Part shown: in pieces, positions 7,371 to 13,674 of the stretch | Position numbering within the stretch: the first letter of the stretch is position 1 | How the letters are laid out: every line of letters begins with the position of its first letter | Source of the DNA: Bog-473 sp964457065 | GTDB lineage: Bacteria; Actinomycetota; Acidimicrobiia; Acidimicrobiales; RAAP-2 | Reading direction: 5' to 3' | DNA: 16,461 bases | Assembly: GCA_964457065.1 (NCBI GenBank) | Contig: CAYWDQ010000064.1 | Span: 1 to 16,461, forward strand | Position numbers and translations under genes: made by a program | Notes under the pieces: model-generated | The model's input: only the letters and a program-made list of their open reading frames with translations | The model's database searches: none | What the model was told of the DNA's origin: nothing

Positions 7371-8201
7371 TTACCCGGCGAGGCCGGAGGGAATGGTCTG
7401 GTCCGGGATGCGCACGATGACCTGTGCGGGGCGCTCGGGGCCGAACGCCAGCGCCAAGATGTGCTCGGCCACCCACGCCGGCGAGTTGAACCGGTGCTCC
7501 GCGGCGGCCCGGCGGAAGCGGTCCACCTCCGGGAACGAGGTACGGCCGGCGGCGCGGATGGCAACCTGCATATCGGTGTCCACGAGGCCGGGTGACACGG
7601 CGTAGGCGGCCAGCCCGTGGCGCGCCTCCTCGAGCGCCACGACGCGGGTGAGCTGGTCCACGGCCGCCTTGGATGCGCAGTAGGCGGCCCAGCCCTCGTA
7701 GGGGTTCGTGGCGGCGCCCGACGAGATGTTCACCAGCGTGCCGGTCCCCTCCCGGGCGCGCACGTGCTCGGCGAACACCGCCGTCCCGTTGAGCACGCCG
7801 GTGACGTTGACGTCGACGGTGCGGGCGATCTCGGCCGGGTCGGTGCCGGGGCCGGCGAGGGGGCCGATGGGCCCGAGCAGGCCGGCGTTGTTCACCCAGA
7901 GGTCGATGCGGCCGAATCGAGCGACGACGGTGGCGGCGAAGCGGGCGAGCGCGTCGCGGTCGGTCACGTCGGCGGCGGACAGGACCGGGGCCTCGGACGA
8001 GACGACGTGGCCGTCGTGGGCCGTCGGCCGCGTGCGGGCGGCCAGGACGGGACGGTGACGGGCGCACAGACCGAGATGCATGCCCTCGCCGGCGAAGTGC
8101 AGGGCGAGTCCCGCACCGAGTCCCCGGCTGGCGCCCGTGATGACGGCGACCCGGCCGGCGCCGGAGCCGGCGCCGGAGCCGGCGCCGGTGCCGGCGGTCA
8201 T
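7371..8201 (-). CDS. Short-chain dehydrogenase/reductase (SDR)
   Basis: This is a classical NAD(P)-dependent SDR of 276 residues. It has TGASRGLG (22-29), DVT near 78-80, NNAG (104-107), VNVTG with N132, S161 in NISSG, and the YxxxK pair Y174 and K178. Thus the full Asn-Ser-Tyr-Lys set is present. The sequence PGLVDTDM follows near 204-211. The substrate is unknown. The first 16 residues are a Gly/Ala/Ser repeat made by a 12-bp tandem repeat, placed before the Rossmann strand, where SDRs normally begin almost directly. The ATG at 8201 overlaps the GATase TGA as ATGA, so translation is coupled and the repeat should be translated. Its position suggests a part in the same gamma-glutamyl or amine pathway, perhaps oxidising an alcohol or aldehyde intermediate; this is inference only. 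Confidence 0.9.
   Translation of the reverse strand: MTAGTGAGSGAGSGAGRVAVITGASRGLGAGLALHFAGEGMHLGLCARHRPVLAARTRPTAHDGHVVSSEAPVLSAADVTDRDALARFAATVVARFGRIDLWVNNAGLLGPIGPLAGPGTDPAEIARTVDVNVTGVLNGTAVFAEHVRAREGTGTLVNISSGAATNPYEGWAAYCASKAAVDQLTRVVALEEARHGLAAYAVSPGLVDTDMQVAIRAAGRTSFPEVDRFRRAAAEHRFNSPAWVAEHILALAFGPERPAQVIVRIPDQTIPSGLAG
8157..8192. repeat. Three 12-bp tandem repeats (GGCGCCGGAGCC) in the SDR N-terminus
   Basis: Three units run at 8157-8168, 8169-8180 and 8181-8192; the third has one change (A to T). Read on the minus strand they give a Gly-Ala-Gly-Ser/Thr series at the N-terminus of the SDR. The unit is a multiple of three, so copy number changes would alter length without changing frame. 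Confidence 0.85.
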
Positions 8202-8953
8202 GCGCTCGTGCGGACGGGGCGGTCGGTGCGCTCGGTGCGGTACGTGGCCGCCGCCGCAACCAGCGCGTCGAACGGGCGCTGGTCCATCCCCTCCTCGGGG
8301 TGCCACTGCACGCCGAGGACGAAGCGGGCGGACGGCAGCTCGACGGCCTCGACCACGCCGTCGGCGCTGGACGCCGTGGGGACGAGGCCGTCGCCGATGT
8401 CGCGGATGGACTGGTGGTGCGAGCAGAGCACGGTGGGCATGGCACCGAAGACCTCGGCGGCGGCCGAACCCGGCACGGTCCGCACCTCGACGTCGCCGAA
8501 CTGGAACGGCGCGCTGCGGTGCCCCAGGTGGCCCACCACGTCCGGCACGTGCTGGTGCAGCGTGCCGCCCAGCTCCACGTTGAGGACCTGGCAGCCGCGG
8601 CAGATGGCGAGCACCGGCAGGTCGGCCCGCAGTGCAGCGGCGAGGAGGGCGCGCTCGCTGGCGTCCCGGTTGACGTCGACGCCGCCCACCTCGGGCCCGG
8701 GATGCTCGCCGTAGGCGAGCGGGTCGACGTCGCCGCCGCCGGTGAGCACGAGGCCGTCGAGGATGTCGATGACCTCGTCGGCACCCGCTTCGGGGCCGCC
8801 GGGGCCGGTCGTGGGCGGGGGCAGGAGGAGGGGGCGACCGCCCGCCGCGGCCACCAGCTCGAAGTAGGACTCGGGCAGCACGGCGGCACGGCGCTCCCAG
8901 GAGCCCCAGTGGACGTCGGCCACATAGGTGGACAGGCCGATGAGCGGGATCAC
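8198..8953 (-). CDS. Class I glutamine amidotransferase, PuuD-like gamma-glutamyl hydrolase (peptidase C26)
   Basis: Members such as PuuD hydrolyse gamma-glutamyl-GABA or related gamma-glutamyl amides to free glutamate. From the GTG at 8953 the protein has 251 residues. It shows the PLIGLSTY start, LTGGGDVDP (oxyanion region, about 70-78), the nucleophile in ICRGCQ (C118), and the histidine and glutamate of QWHPEE (H218, E220), so the Cys-His-Glu triad is complete. An in-frame ATG at 9001 would add 16 residues of no family character. I prefer 8953 because PLIGLSTY is the usual beginning and TACGCT lies six bases upstream. The stop overlaps the SDR start. It is divergent from the GS-type ligase, and these two families commonly act in sequence on gamma-glutamyl amines. 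The exact substrate is not shown by the sequence. Confidence 0.88.
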   Translation of the reverse strand: MIPLIGLSTYVADVHWGSWERRAAVLPESYFELVAAAGGRPLLLPPPTTGPGGPEAGADEVIDILDGLVLTGGGDVDPLAYGEHPGPEVGGVDVNRDASERALLAAALRADLPVLAICRGCQVLNVELGGTLHQHVPDVVGHLGHRSAPFQFGDVEVRTVPGSAAAEVFGAMPTVLCSHHQSIRDIGDGLVPTASSADGVVEAVELPSARFVLGVQWHPEEGMDQRPFDALVAAAATYRTERTDRPVRTSA

Positions 8954-8959
8954 CAGCCC

Positions 8960-8965
8960 AGCGTA
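8960..8965 (-). promoter_or_regulatory. Putative leaderless -10 element TACGCT for the GATase-SDR unit
   Basis: Minus-strand TACGCT is followed by GGGCTG and then the GTG at 8953, the same arrangement as before the acyl-CoA synthetase. No Shine-Dalgarno is visible for this GTG. A transcript starting at the GTG would be leaderless. Pattern-based inference. Confidence 0.45.
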
Positions 8966-9006
8966 TGCGGGCTGGACGCTCGGCAGCGGCGCGGCCAACA
9001 TGGCGC

Positions 9007-10377
9007 ATGCCAGGACGAGAGTTGATAGACGCAGGGATTGCCGAAGGGTCCATCGACACCGTCGTGGTGGCGTTCCCCGACATGCACGGGAGGCCCGTCG
9101 GGAAGCGGGTGACGGCGGACTTCTTCTCGTCGCACGTGGCCGAGCACGGGATCGAGGCCTGCGACTACCTGTTGGCGGTCGACGTCGACATGAACCCGCT
9201 CCCTGGATACAACTTCACCAACTGGGACACCGGCTACGGCGACGTCGTGTGCCGGCCCGACTACGCCACGGCACGCCGCATCCCGTGGCTGGAGGGGACC
9301 GCCTTCGTCATCTGCGACCTCACCGACGAGGAGGGGACGCCGGTCGAGGTGTCGCCCCGGCAGATCCTGCGGCGCCAGCTGGAGCGGGCGGCCGAGCGCG
9401 GGCTGCGGGTCTGCAGCGCGACCGAGCTCGAGTTCTTCCTCTTCAAGGACTCCTACGAGGAGGCCAGCGCCAAGGGCTGGAGGGAGCTCACGCCCCACAC
9501 GTCGACCATTGAGGACTACCAGCTGCTGCAGACGGCGCGGGAGGAGTACATCCTGCGCCGCATCCGCAACGAGATGCGCGCCGCCGGCATCCCCGTCGAG
9601 TTCTCCAAGGGCGAGGCGGGGCGGGGCCAGCACGAGGTCAACGTCACCTACGACGAGGCGCTGGTGACGGCGGACCACCACCTGGTGTTCAAGAACGGGA
9701 TCAAGGAGATCGCCGCGCAGGAGGGCCGCGCCGCCACGTTCATGGCCAAGTGGACCATGGACGACGTGGGCTCGTCGTGCCATGTCCACACCAGCCTGTG
9801 GGACGCCGAGAGCGGCGACCCGCTGATGGCCGACGGGTCGGGGTCGGCGTCGCACCCGAGCGGGCTGTCGACCGTCGGGCGCCGCTTCCTGGCCGGGCAG
9901 CTGCACGCGGCCCGCGAGCTGGCCTGGATGGCGGCGCCGACCGTGAACTCGTACCGCCGCTACGTGCCCGGGAGCTGGGCGCCGACGGCGGTGGTCTACG
10001 GCGAGGACAACCGGACGTGCGGCTTCCGCCTGGTCGGCCACGGGGCGGGGCGCCGGGTGGAGTCGAGGATCCCGGGGGCGGACGTGAACCCGTATCTCGT
10101 GCTGGCGGGCGCCATCGCGGCCGGCCTCTACGGCATCGACCACGAGCTCGAGCCGGGCGAGCCCTTCGCCCGCAACGCCTACGAGGCGACCGACGTGACC
10201 CGAATCCCCTCCACGCTGGTCGAGGCGATAGACGAGCTGCGCCGCTCGCCGGTCGCGCTCGAGGCGTTCGGCCCCGACGTGCGCCACCACCTCCTGAACA
10301 CGGCCGAGCAGGAATGGGCGGCGAGCAACCGCTACGTGACGGACTGGGAGCTGGCCCGGAACTTCGAGCGCATGTAG
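9007..10377 (+). CDS. Glutamine-synthetase-family ligase, gamma-glutamyl amine synthetase type (PuuA/GlnA3-4-like)
   Basis: GS-fold ligases of this type use ATP to join the glutamate side chain to an amine such as putrescine or ethanolamine. The 456 residues include the N-terminal beta-grasp part (FPDMHGRPVGKR), metal-binding E140 and E142 in ATELEFFLF, E203 and E210 in KGEAGRGQHE, the CHVHTS histidines (259 and 261), the NSYRRYVPGSWAP loop near 314, and R354 in ESRIPGADVNPYL. I see no clear counterpart of the adenylylated-tyrosine loop of housekeeping GlnA, which argues for an amine-specific enzyme. The ATG at 9007 gives a normal N-terminus. TTG 9022, with AGGA six bases before it, and ATG 8965 are alternatives. 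It is divergent from the PuuD-like gene and nine bases upstream of a methyltransferase-like gene. True glutamine synthetase activity is unlikely but not excluded. Confidence 0.9.
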   Translation: MPGRELIDAGIAEGSIDTVVVAFPDMHGRPVGKRVTADFFSSHVAEHGIEACDYLLAVDVDMNPLPGYNFTNWDTGYGDVVCRPDYATARRIPWLEGTAFVICDLTDEEGTPVEVSPRQILRRQLERAAERGLRVCSATELEFFLFKDSYEEASAKGWRELTPHTSTIEDYQLLQTAREEYILRRIRNEMRAAGIPVEFSKGEAGRGQHEVNVTYDEALVTADHHLVFKNGIKEIAAQEGRAATFMAKWTMDDVGSSCHVHTSLWDAESGDPLMADGSGSASHPSGLSTVGRRFLAGQLHAARELAWMAAPTVNSYRRYVPGSWAPTAVVYGEDNRTCGFRLVGHGAGRRVESRIPGADVNPYLVLAGAIAAGLYGIDHELEPGEPFARNAYEATDVTRIPSTLVEAIDELRRSPVALEAFGPDVRHHLLNTAEQEWAASNRYVTDWELARNFERM

Positions 10378-10386
10378 GACTGGACC

Positions 10387-11232
10387 ATGCTGCGCTCGCA
10401 ACTGTGCTCGGCCGAGTCGCTGCGCTCCCCCGCCTTGCGCGCCTGGGCGGAGCGCCTGCGGCCGATGTGGGACGACGGCCGCGACGTCATGCTCCACCGC
10501 AAGATGTGGGAGTGGCTCTTCGTCGCCGAGGCGCTGCACGAGCGGGGCATGCTGGCGCCCGGGCGCTCCGGCCTCGGGTTCGGCGTCGGCCAGGAGCCGC
10601 TGGTGGCGCTCTTCGCCCACGCGGGGTGTGACCTCGTCGCCACCGACCAGCCGCACGGGTCCGCCATCGCCTCGGGCTGGACGGACTCCCAGGCGGAGTG
10701 GGCGGGGGGGCTCGAGCACCTCAACACCCACGGGCTGTGCCCCGACGAGCAGTTCGTGCGCCAGGTCCGCTACCGGGCCGTGGACATGAACGCGATCCCC
10801 TCCGACCTGCGCGGCTTCGACTTCACGTGGTCCTCGTGCGCCCTCGAGCATCTGGGGTCCCTGGCCGCCGGGGAGGACTTCGTCGTGGCGTCCATGGACT
10901 GCCTGCGGCCGGGCGGGGTGGCCGTGCACACCACCGAGTACCTGGTCTCCTCCGAGAACGAGACGGTCGAGGCGGGGGGCACCGTGTTCTACCGGCGGCG
11001 CGACATCGATGCGCTGGTGGAGCGCCTGCGGCGGGAGGGGCACGACATCGACATGGACTACCGCCTGGGGGACACCCCCGAGGACCTCCACGTGGACGTG
11101 CCGCCGTACACCGACGTCCACCTGCGCACGCAGCTCGCCGGGTACGTGACCACCTCGCTGGCGCTGATCATCACCAAGGGGACCGGCGGGGGCGGGGGGC
11201 TACGCACACTGTTCCGCCGCCCCAAGGGCTGA
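10387..11232 (+). CDS. SAM-dependent methyltransferase-like protein (class I fold)
   Basis: The 281 residues have a class I methyltransferase outline. Motif I is GLGFGVGQEPL (62-72), an acidic end of strand 2 is in VATDQP (D87), DFTWSSCALEHLG (145-157) fits motif IV and the following helix, and CLRPGGVAVHTTEY (172-185) fits the post-IV segment. The N-terminal 60 residues are helical, with Trp-rich KMWEWLFVAEAL. The C-terminal tail is Gly-rich then basic and does not look like a domain. The start has AGGA seven bases upstream, overlapping the TAG of the GS-type gene, so the two are co-transcribed and probably coupled. The methyl acceptor is unknown; similar proteins occur next to sugar or cell-surface genes, so the link to amine metabolism rests only on position. 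Confidence 0.75.
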   Translation: MLRSQLCSAESLRSPALRAWAERLRPMWDDGRDVMLHRKMWEWLFVAEALHERGMLAPGRSGLGFGVGQEPLVALFAHAGCDLVATDQPHGSAIASGWTDSQAEWAGGLEHLNTHGLCPDEQFVRQVRYRAVDMNAIPSDLRGFDFTWSSCALEHLGSLAAGEDFVVASMDCLRPGGVAVHTTEYLVSSENETVEAGGTVFYRRRDIDALVERLRREGHDIDMDYRLGDTPEDLHVDVPPYTDVHLRTQLAGYVTTSLALIITKGTGGGGGLRTLFRRPKG

Positions 11233-11233
11233 G

Positions 11234-11256
11234 CCCCGGACGGGGTGCCGGCCCCG
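11234..11256. terminator. GC-rich hairpins between convergent methyltransferase and FGGY kinase genes
   Basis: Two mutually exclusive stems are possible: CCCC/GGGG (11234-11245), and CGGGG (11241-11245) with CCCCG (11252-11256) around a six-base loop. A perfect palindrome, CGACCCGGGTCG, follows at 11257-11268. These fill the 40-nt gap between converging genes. There is no T-run, so this is only a weak terminator candidate. Confidence 0.25.
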
Positions 11257-11272
11257 CGACCCGGGTCGTCGG

Positions 11273-12910
11273 TCAGCCGGTGGGTGCGTCGTGGCGCAGC
11301 AGGCGACCGTTCAGCCGTTTGTGGATCGCCTTCGTCTTCTCGTAGAGGTTGACGAACTCCTTTATGAGGTCCCCGTAGACGGCCGCCACCGTTGGGTCGG
11401 GCTCGTAGGTGGCCTTGACCTGCACGGTGGCGGGGATGTCGTCGACCGTGATGTGGCCGAGGGCCAGGAGGGTGAGGAGCCCGGCGCCGCGCACGTTGGC
11501 CAGGACCGGGTCGGCGATCTGGCGGATGGTGCGCCCGGTGGCGTCGGCGTGGATCTGGGACCACAGGTCGGAGTTGGCGCCTCCGCCCACGAAGGCCAGC
11601 GACTCGAAGGGCCGTCTGCAGAACTTCTCGACGGCGCCGAGCAGCCAGGCCGAGTTGAGGGCGACCCCCTCGAACACGGCCCGCACCATGTCCGAGCGGG
11701 TGGACGACAGGGAGAGGTTGTGGAAGCCGCCGCGGATGGTGTGGTCGTCGACGGGCGACCGCTCGCCGTTCAGCCAGGGGGTGAACAGCACGCCGTGCGA
11801 CCCGGCCGGCACCGACGACGCCATGTCGTTGAGGGTGGCGAAGAAGCCGTCGGGTACGGCGCCGTCGCCGGACAGCGCGTCGCCGGGGAAGAGCAGGTTG
11901 TCGCGCAGCCAGGTGAGGCAGGCGCCGCCCGTCTCGTGCTCGTCGGCCAGCAGGTAGCGGCCCGGGATGCCCGAGGGGATGGACGCGATGTTGGTCAGGG
12001 CGTCGGTCTTCTTGAACGGCACGTGGCAGCTGATCCAGCTGGACGTGCCGATGTAGAGATGCCCGGCGTAGTCCGCCACCGCGCCCGAGCCCACGGCGGC
12101 CGAGTGGAGGTCGCCCGTGCCGGTGACGACGGGCGTGCCCGCCAGCAGGCCCAGCTCCGCGGCGGGCCCCGGGGCCAGCCCCCCGAGCACGCTGCCGGTG
12201 GGCACGAGGTCGGGCAGCTTGGAGCGCTCGAGGCCGGCCAGCTCGATCAGGCCGTCGTCATATGAGATCGCACCGATGTCGCGGTTGTCGGTCACCCAGT
12301 ACCCGGTGATCGAGTCGTGCGAGGCCCGGGCCAGCCCGGTGAGGCGCAGGTTGAGGTAGTCGACGGGCTCGAGGAAGACCGCGGCGGCGGCATAGACGTC
12401 GGGGCGGTGCTGGCGCAGGAAGTGGATGTGCCCGACGGGGTCCTTCCCCGACAGGCTCGGGATCCCGCCGGTGCGCCGGACCCAGCGCGCCAACTTAGTC
12501 GGCGAGTAGCCCTGGACGTTGAGCGTGCCGCGGACGGTCTCGCGGACCGCGCCGGCGCCCCTCGAGTCCATCCAGATGATGGCGGGACCGATCGGCTCGC
12601 CTGCGCCGTCGACGGGCACCGTGCCCATCCACTGCGAGGTGCACCCGATGCCGACCACCCGCTCGGGGGGCGCGCCGCTGTCGGCCAGGGCTCGCCGGGC
12701 GCAGGACACGACGGCGTCCCACCAGGCGCTGGGCGACTGCTCGGCTCCCCCGTCGTCGGTCAGGTCGACGCCGACCGCCTGGAAGGCGTGGGCGGCGATG
12801 CGGCCGGTGGCCGACAAGAGCGCGACCTTGGGTCCACCCGTCCCGAGGTCGACGGCCATGACGTACGTGTCCTCGGGGCTCGTCGCGATCTCGTCCGGTC
12901 GGGTGGGCAT
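11273..12910 (-). CDS. FGGY-family carbohydrate kinase (xylulokinase-like, substrate unknown)
   Basis: FGGY kinases phosphorylate a sugar or polyol with ATP. The 545 residues show the actin-like phosphate-1 motif AVDLGTGGPK (19-28, with D21), the putative catalytic base D267 in GTGDLHSAAVGSG, phosphate-2 GTSSW (288-292), and the adenosine site FVGGGANSDLWSQIHAD (440-456). The segment CTSQWMGTVPVD (90-101), followed by AIIWMDSRG, occupies the place where xylulokinases have SGQMHG, so D-xylulose may not be the substrate. A 15-residue N-terminal extension precedes the first strand. The ATG at 12910 has TACGCT eight bases upstream and no Shine-Dalgarno. A strong hairpin separates it from yceI, so it is probably its own transcription unit. 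No sugar transporter or isomerase is near to hint at the substrate. Confidence 0.88.
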   Translation of the reverse strand: MPTRPDEIATSPEDTYVMAVDLGTGGPKVALLSATGRIAAHAFQAVGVDLTDDGGAEQSPSAWWDAVVSCARRALADSGAPPERVVGIGCTSQWMGTVPVDGAGEPIGPAIIWMDSRGAGAVRETVRGTLNVQGYSPTKLARWVRRTGGIPSLSGKDPVGHIHFLRQHRPDVYAAAAVFLEPVDYLNLRLTGLARASHDSITGYWVTDNRDIGAISYDDGLIELAGLERSKLPDLVPTGSVLGGLAPGPAAELGLLAGTPVVTGTGDLHSAAVGSGAVADYAGHLYIGTSSWISCHVPFKKTDALTNIASIPSGIPGRYLLADEHETGGACLTWLRDNLLFPGDALSGDGAVPDGFFATLNDMASSVPAGSHGVLFTPWLNGERSPVDDHTIRGGFHNLSLSSTRSDMVRAVFEGVALNSAWLLGAVEKFCRRPFESLAFVGGGANSDLWSQIHADATGRTIRQIADPVLANVRGAGLLTLLALGHITVDDIPATVQVKATYEPDPTVAAVYGDLIKEFVNLYEKTKAIHKRLNGRLLRHDAPTG

Positions 12911-12918
12911 GGCCGCGA

Positions 12919-12924
12919 AGCGTA
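12919..12924 (-). promoter_or_regulatory. Putative near-leaderless -10 element TACGCT for the FGGY kinase
   Basis: Minus-strand TACGCT lies eight bases before the ATG at 12910, giving a predicted 5' end zero to two bases ahead of the start codon. It is the third copy of this hexamer I see just upstream of a minus-strand gene head. Inference from pattern and spacing. Confidence 0.4.
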
Positions 12925-12949
12925 CCCAGCGCCCGCACCGGGGAGCGGC

Positions 12950-12984
12950 CCGGCGGACGGCCCTGTCGGGGGGGCCGCCGCCGG
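12950..12984 (-). terminator. Strong hairpin downstream of yceI
   Basis: On the minus strand CCGGCGG plus CGGCCC (12984-12972) pairs with GGGCCG (12963-12958) and CCGCCGG (12956-12950) around an eight-base loop, with a single bulged base at 12957. This is a 13-pair stem made almost wholly of G:C pairs, starting 10 nt after the yceI stop and before the kinase -10 box. No T-tract follows. It probably ends or stabilises the yceI transcript. Confidence 0.55.
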
Positions 12985-12993
12985 ACCCGGGGG

Positions 12994-13557
12994 TCAGCCG
13001 GCCAGGCCGGCCTCGACCTCGATCTCGATCACGACCTTGTTGCCGACCACGACGCTGCCGTCGAGCAGCGAGTGGTTGAAGCTGACGCCGAAGTCGCGCC
13101 GGTCGATCTCGCCGGTGGCGGAGAAGGCCACGACCGTCTTTCCCTCCTGCATGGAGGGACCCTCGCCCAGGAACTCCAGGTCGAAGTCCACGGACTTGGT
13201 GACGCCCCGGATGGTGAGGTCACCGGTCAGCACCCAGTGGGTGTCGTCGACCCTCTTCAGCCCGGTGCTCTTGAGCGTCAGCGTCGGATGGTTCGGGACG
13301 TCGAGGAAGTCGTTGGTGCGCAGGTGGTCGTCACGCTGCGCCTGGTTGGTGTGGATGCTGGCCGCCTGCACGACCGCGTCCAGGGTGGAGTCCTCGGGGT
13401 TCTCGGCCACCGTGAAGGTGCCCGATACATCGGTGAAGCGGCCCCGGACCTTGGTGCCGATGAGGTGGCGGGCGACGAACCCGACCTCGGTGTGCGCCGG
13501 GTCGATGGCGTAGGTGCCGGCCTTGGGAAGGGTGGCGGTGCTTGCTGTAGTGGTCAT
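12994..13557 (-). CDS. YceI-family protein (polyisoprenoid-binding-like lipocalin fold)
   Basis: YceI proteins form an extended lipocalin-like barrel that binds isoprenoid or lipid chains. The 187 residues match the family's usual length without a signal peptide. They carry the AIDPAHTEVGFVARHL start (17-32), RDDHLRTNDFLDVPNHP (75-91), LTIRGVTKSV (114-123) and IDRRDFGVSFN (151-161). The N-terminus, MTTTASTATLPKAG, is not hydrophobic, so the protein should be cytoplasmic, unlike the periplasmic E. coli YceI. The ATG at 13557 has GAGGAGAG seven bases upstream, the best ribosome binding site in the window. It is divergent from a MarR regulator across an operator-like region, so it is very likely that regulator's target. 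Its ligand is unknown. Confidence 0.93.
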   Translation of the reverse strand: MTTTASTATLPKAGTYAIDPAHTEVGFVARHLIGTKVRGRFTDVSGTFTVAENPEDSTLDAVVQAASIHTNQAQRDDHLRTNDFLDVPNHPTLTLKSTGLKRVDDTHWVLTGDLTIRGVTKSVDFDLEFLGEGPSMQEGKTVVAFSATGEIDRRDFGVSFNHSLLDGSVVVGNKVVIEIEVEAGLAG

Positions 13558-13564
13558 TTGGTTG

Positions 13565-13572
13565 CTCTCCTC
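13565..13572 (-). promoter_or_regulatory. Strong Shine-Dalgarno for yceI (GAGGAGAG)
   Basis: Minus-strand GAGGAGAG lies seven bases before the ATG at 13557. It selects this start over the in-frame codons further upstream, which would run into the promoter. It contrasts with the Shine-Dalgarno-less heads elsewhere on this strand. Confidence 0.8.
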
Positions 13573-13574
13573 GG

Positions 13575-13602
13575 TTGATCTGCTCAATGTTGACAGTATA
13601 GT
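13575..13602 (+). promoter_or_regulatory. Putative marR promoter (TTGATC-16-TATAGT)
   Basis: TTGATC (13575-13580, four of six matches) and TATAGT (13597-13602, five of six) are 16 bases apart. The predicted start near 13609 gives a leader of about 66 nt for marR. The -10 lies inside the first dyad, so bound regulator would block it. Predicted from consensus only. Confidence 0.5.
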
Positions 13603-13621
13603 ATCTGACTATACAGATACT
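13596..13621. promoter_or_regulatory. Two overlapping inverted repeats, likely MarR operator
   Basis: Dyad A is GTATAGT-N5-ACTATAC (13596-13614). Dyad B is AGTATCTG-N6-CAGATACT (13600-13621). Both have perfect arms and their centres are about 5.5 bp apart. They cover the predicted -10 elements of both marR and yceI. MarR dimers typically bind 16-20 bp palindromes in the divergent intergenic region, so autoregulation plus yceI control is the natural reading. An outer pair, TTGACA (13590-13595) and TGTCAA (13622-13627), adds further symmetry. Confidence 0.75.
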
Positions 13622-13627
13622 TGTCAA
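13598..13627 (-). promoter_or_regulatory. Putative yceI promoter (TTGACA-18-TACTAT)
   Basis: On the minus strand a perfect TTGACA (13627-13622) is followed after 18 bases by TACTAT (13603-13598). A start near 13591 gives a leader of about 34 nt containing the Shine-Dalgarno. Its -10 covers nearly the same bases as the -10 proposed for marR on the other strand, and both dyads lie between its -35 and start. Confidence 0.55.
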
Positions 13628-13674
13628 TCAGCGAAACTAGGGCTGCACATGGTTTTCGGGGAAGACTGCGAGAT

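Noticed and set aside
8999..9001. ATG as the start of the GATase gene
   Set aside because: It would add 16 residues not seen in the family and would place the start within six bases of the divergent GS-type start. The GTG at 8953 fits better, although the ATG cannot be excluded.
8950..11121. A 723-codon open frame on the minus strand antisense to the GS-type and methyltransferase genes
   Set aside because: It reads as Arg/Val/Gly/His-rich sequence with no motif and lies opposite two well-supported genes. Such long antisense frames are expected in very GC-rich coding DNA.
11257..11268. Perfect 12-bp palindrome CGACCCGGGTCG as an operator
   Set aside because: It sits between convergent gene ends with no promoter nearby, so a regulatory role is unlikely; such palindromes arise often in GC-rich DNA.
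13621..13623. TTG as the start codon of the MarR gene
   Set aside because: It lies inside the operator/promoter region and would leave no room for the proposed transcript start and leader; the ATG at 13675 is more likely.
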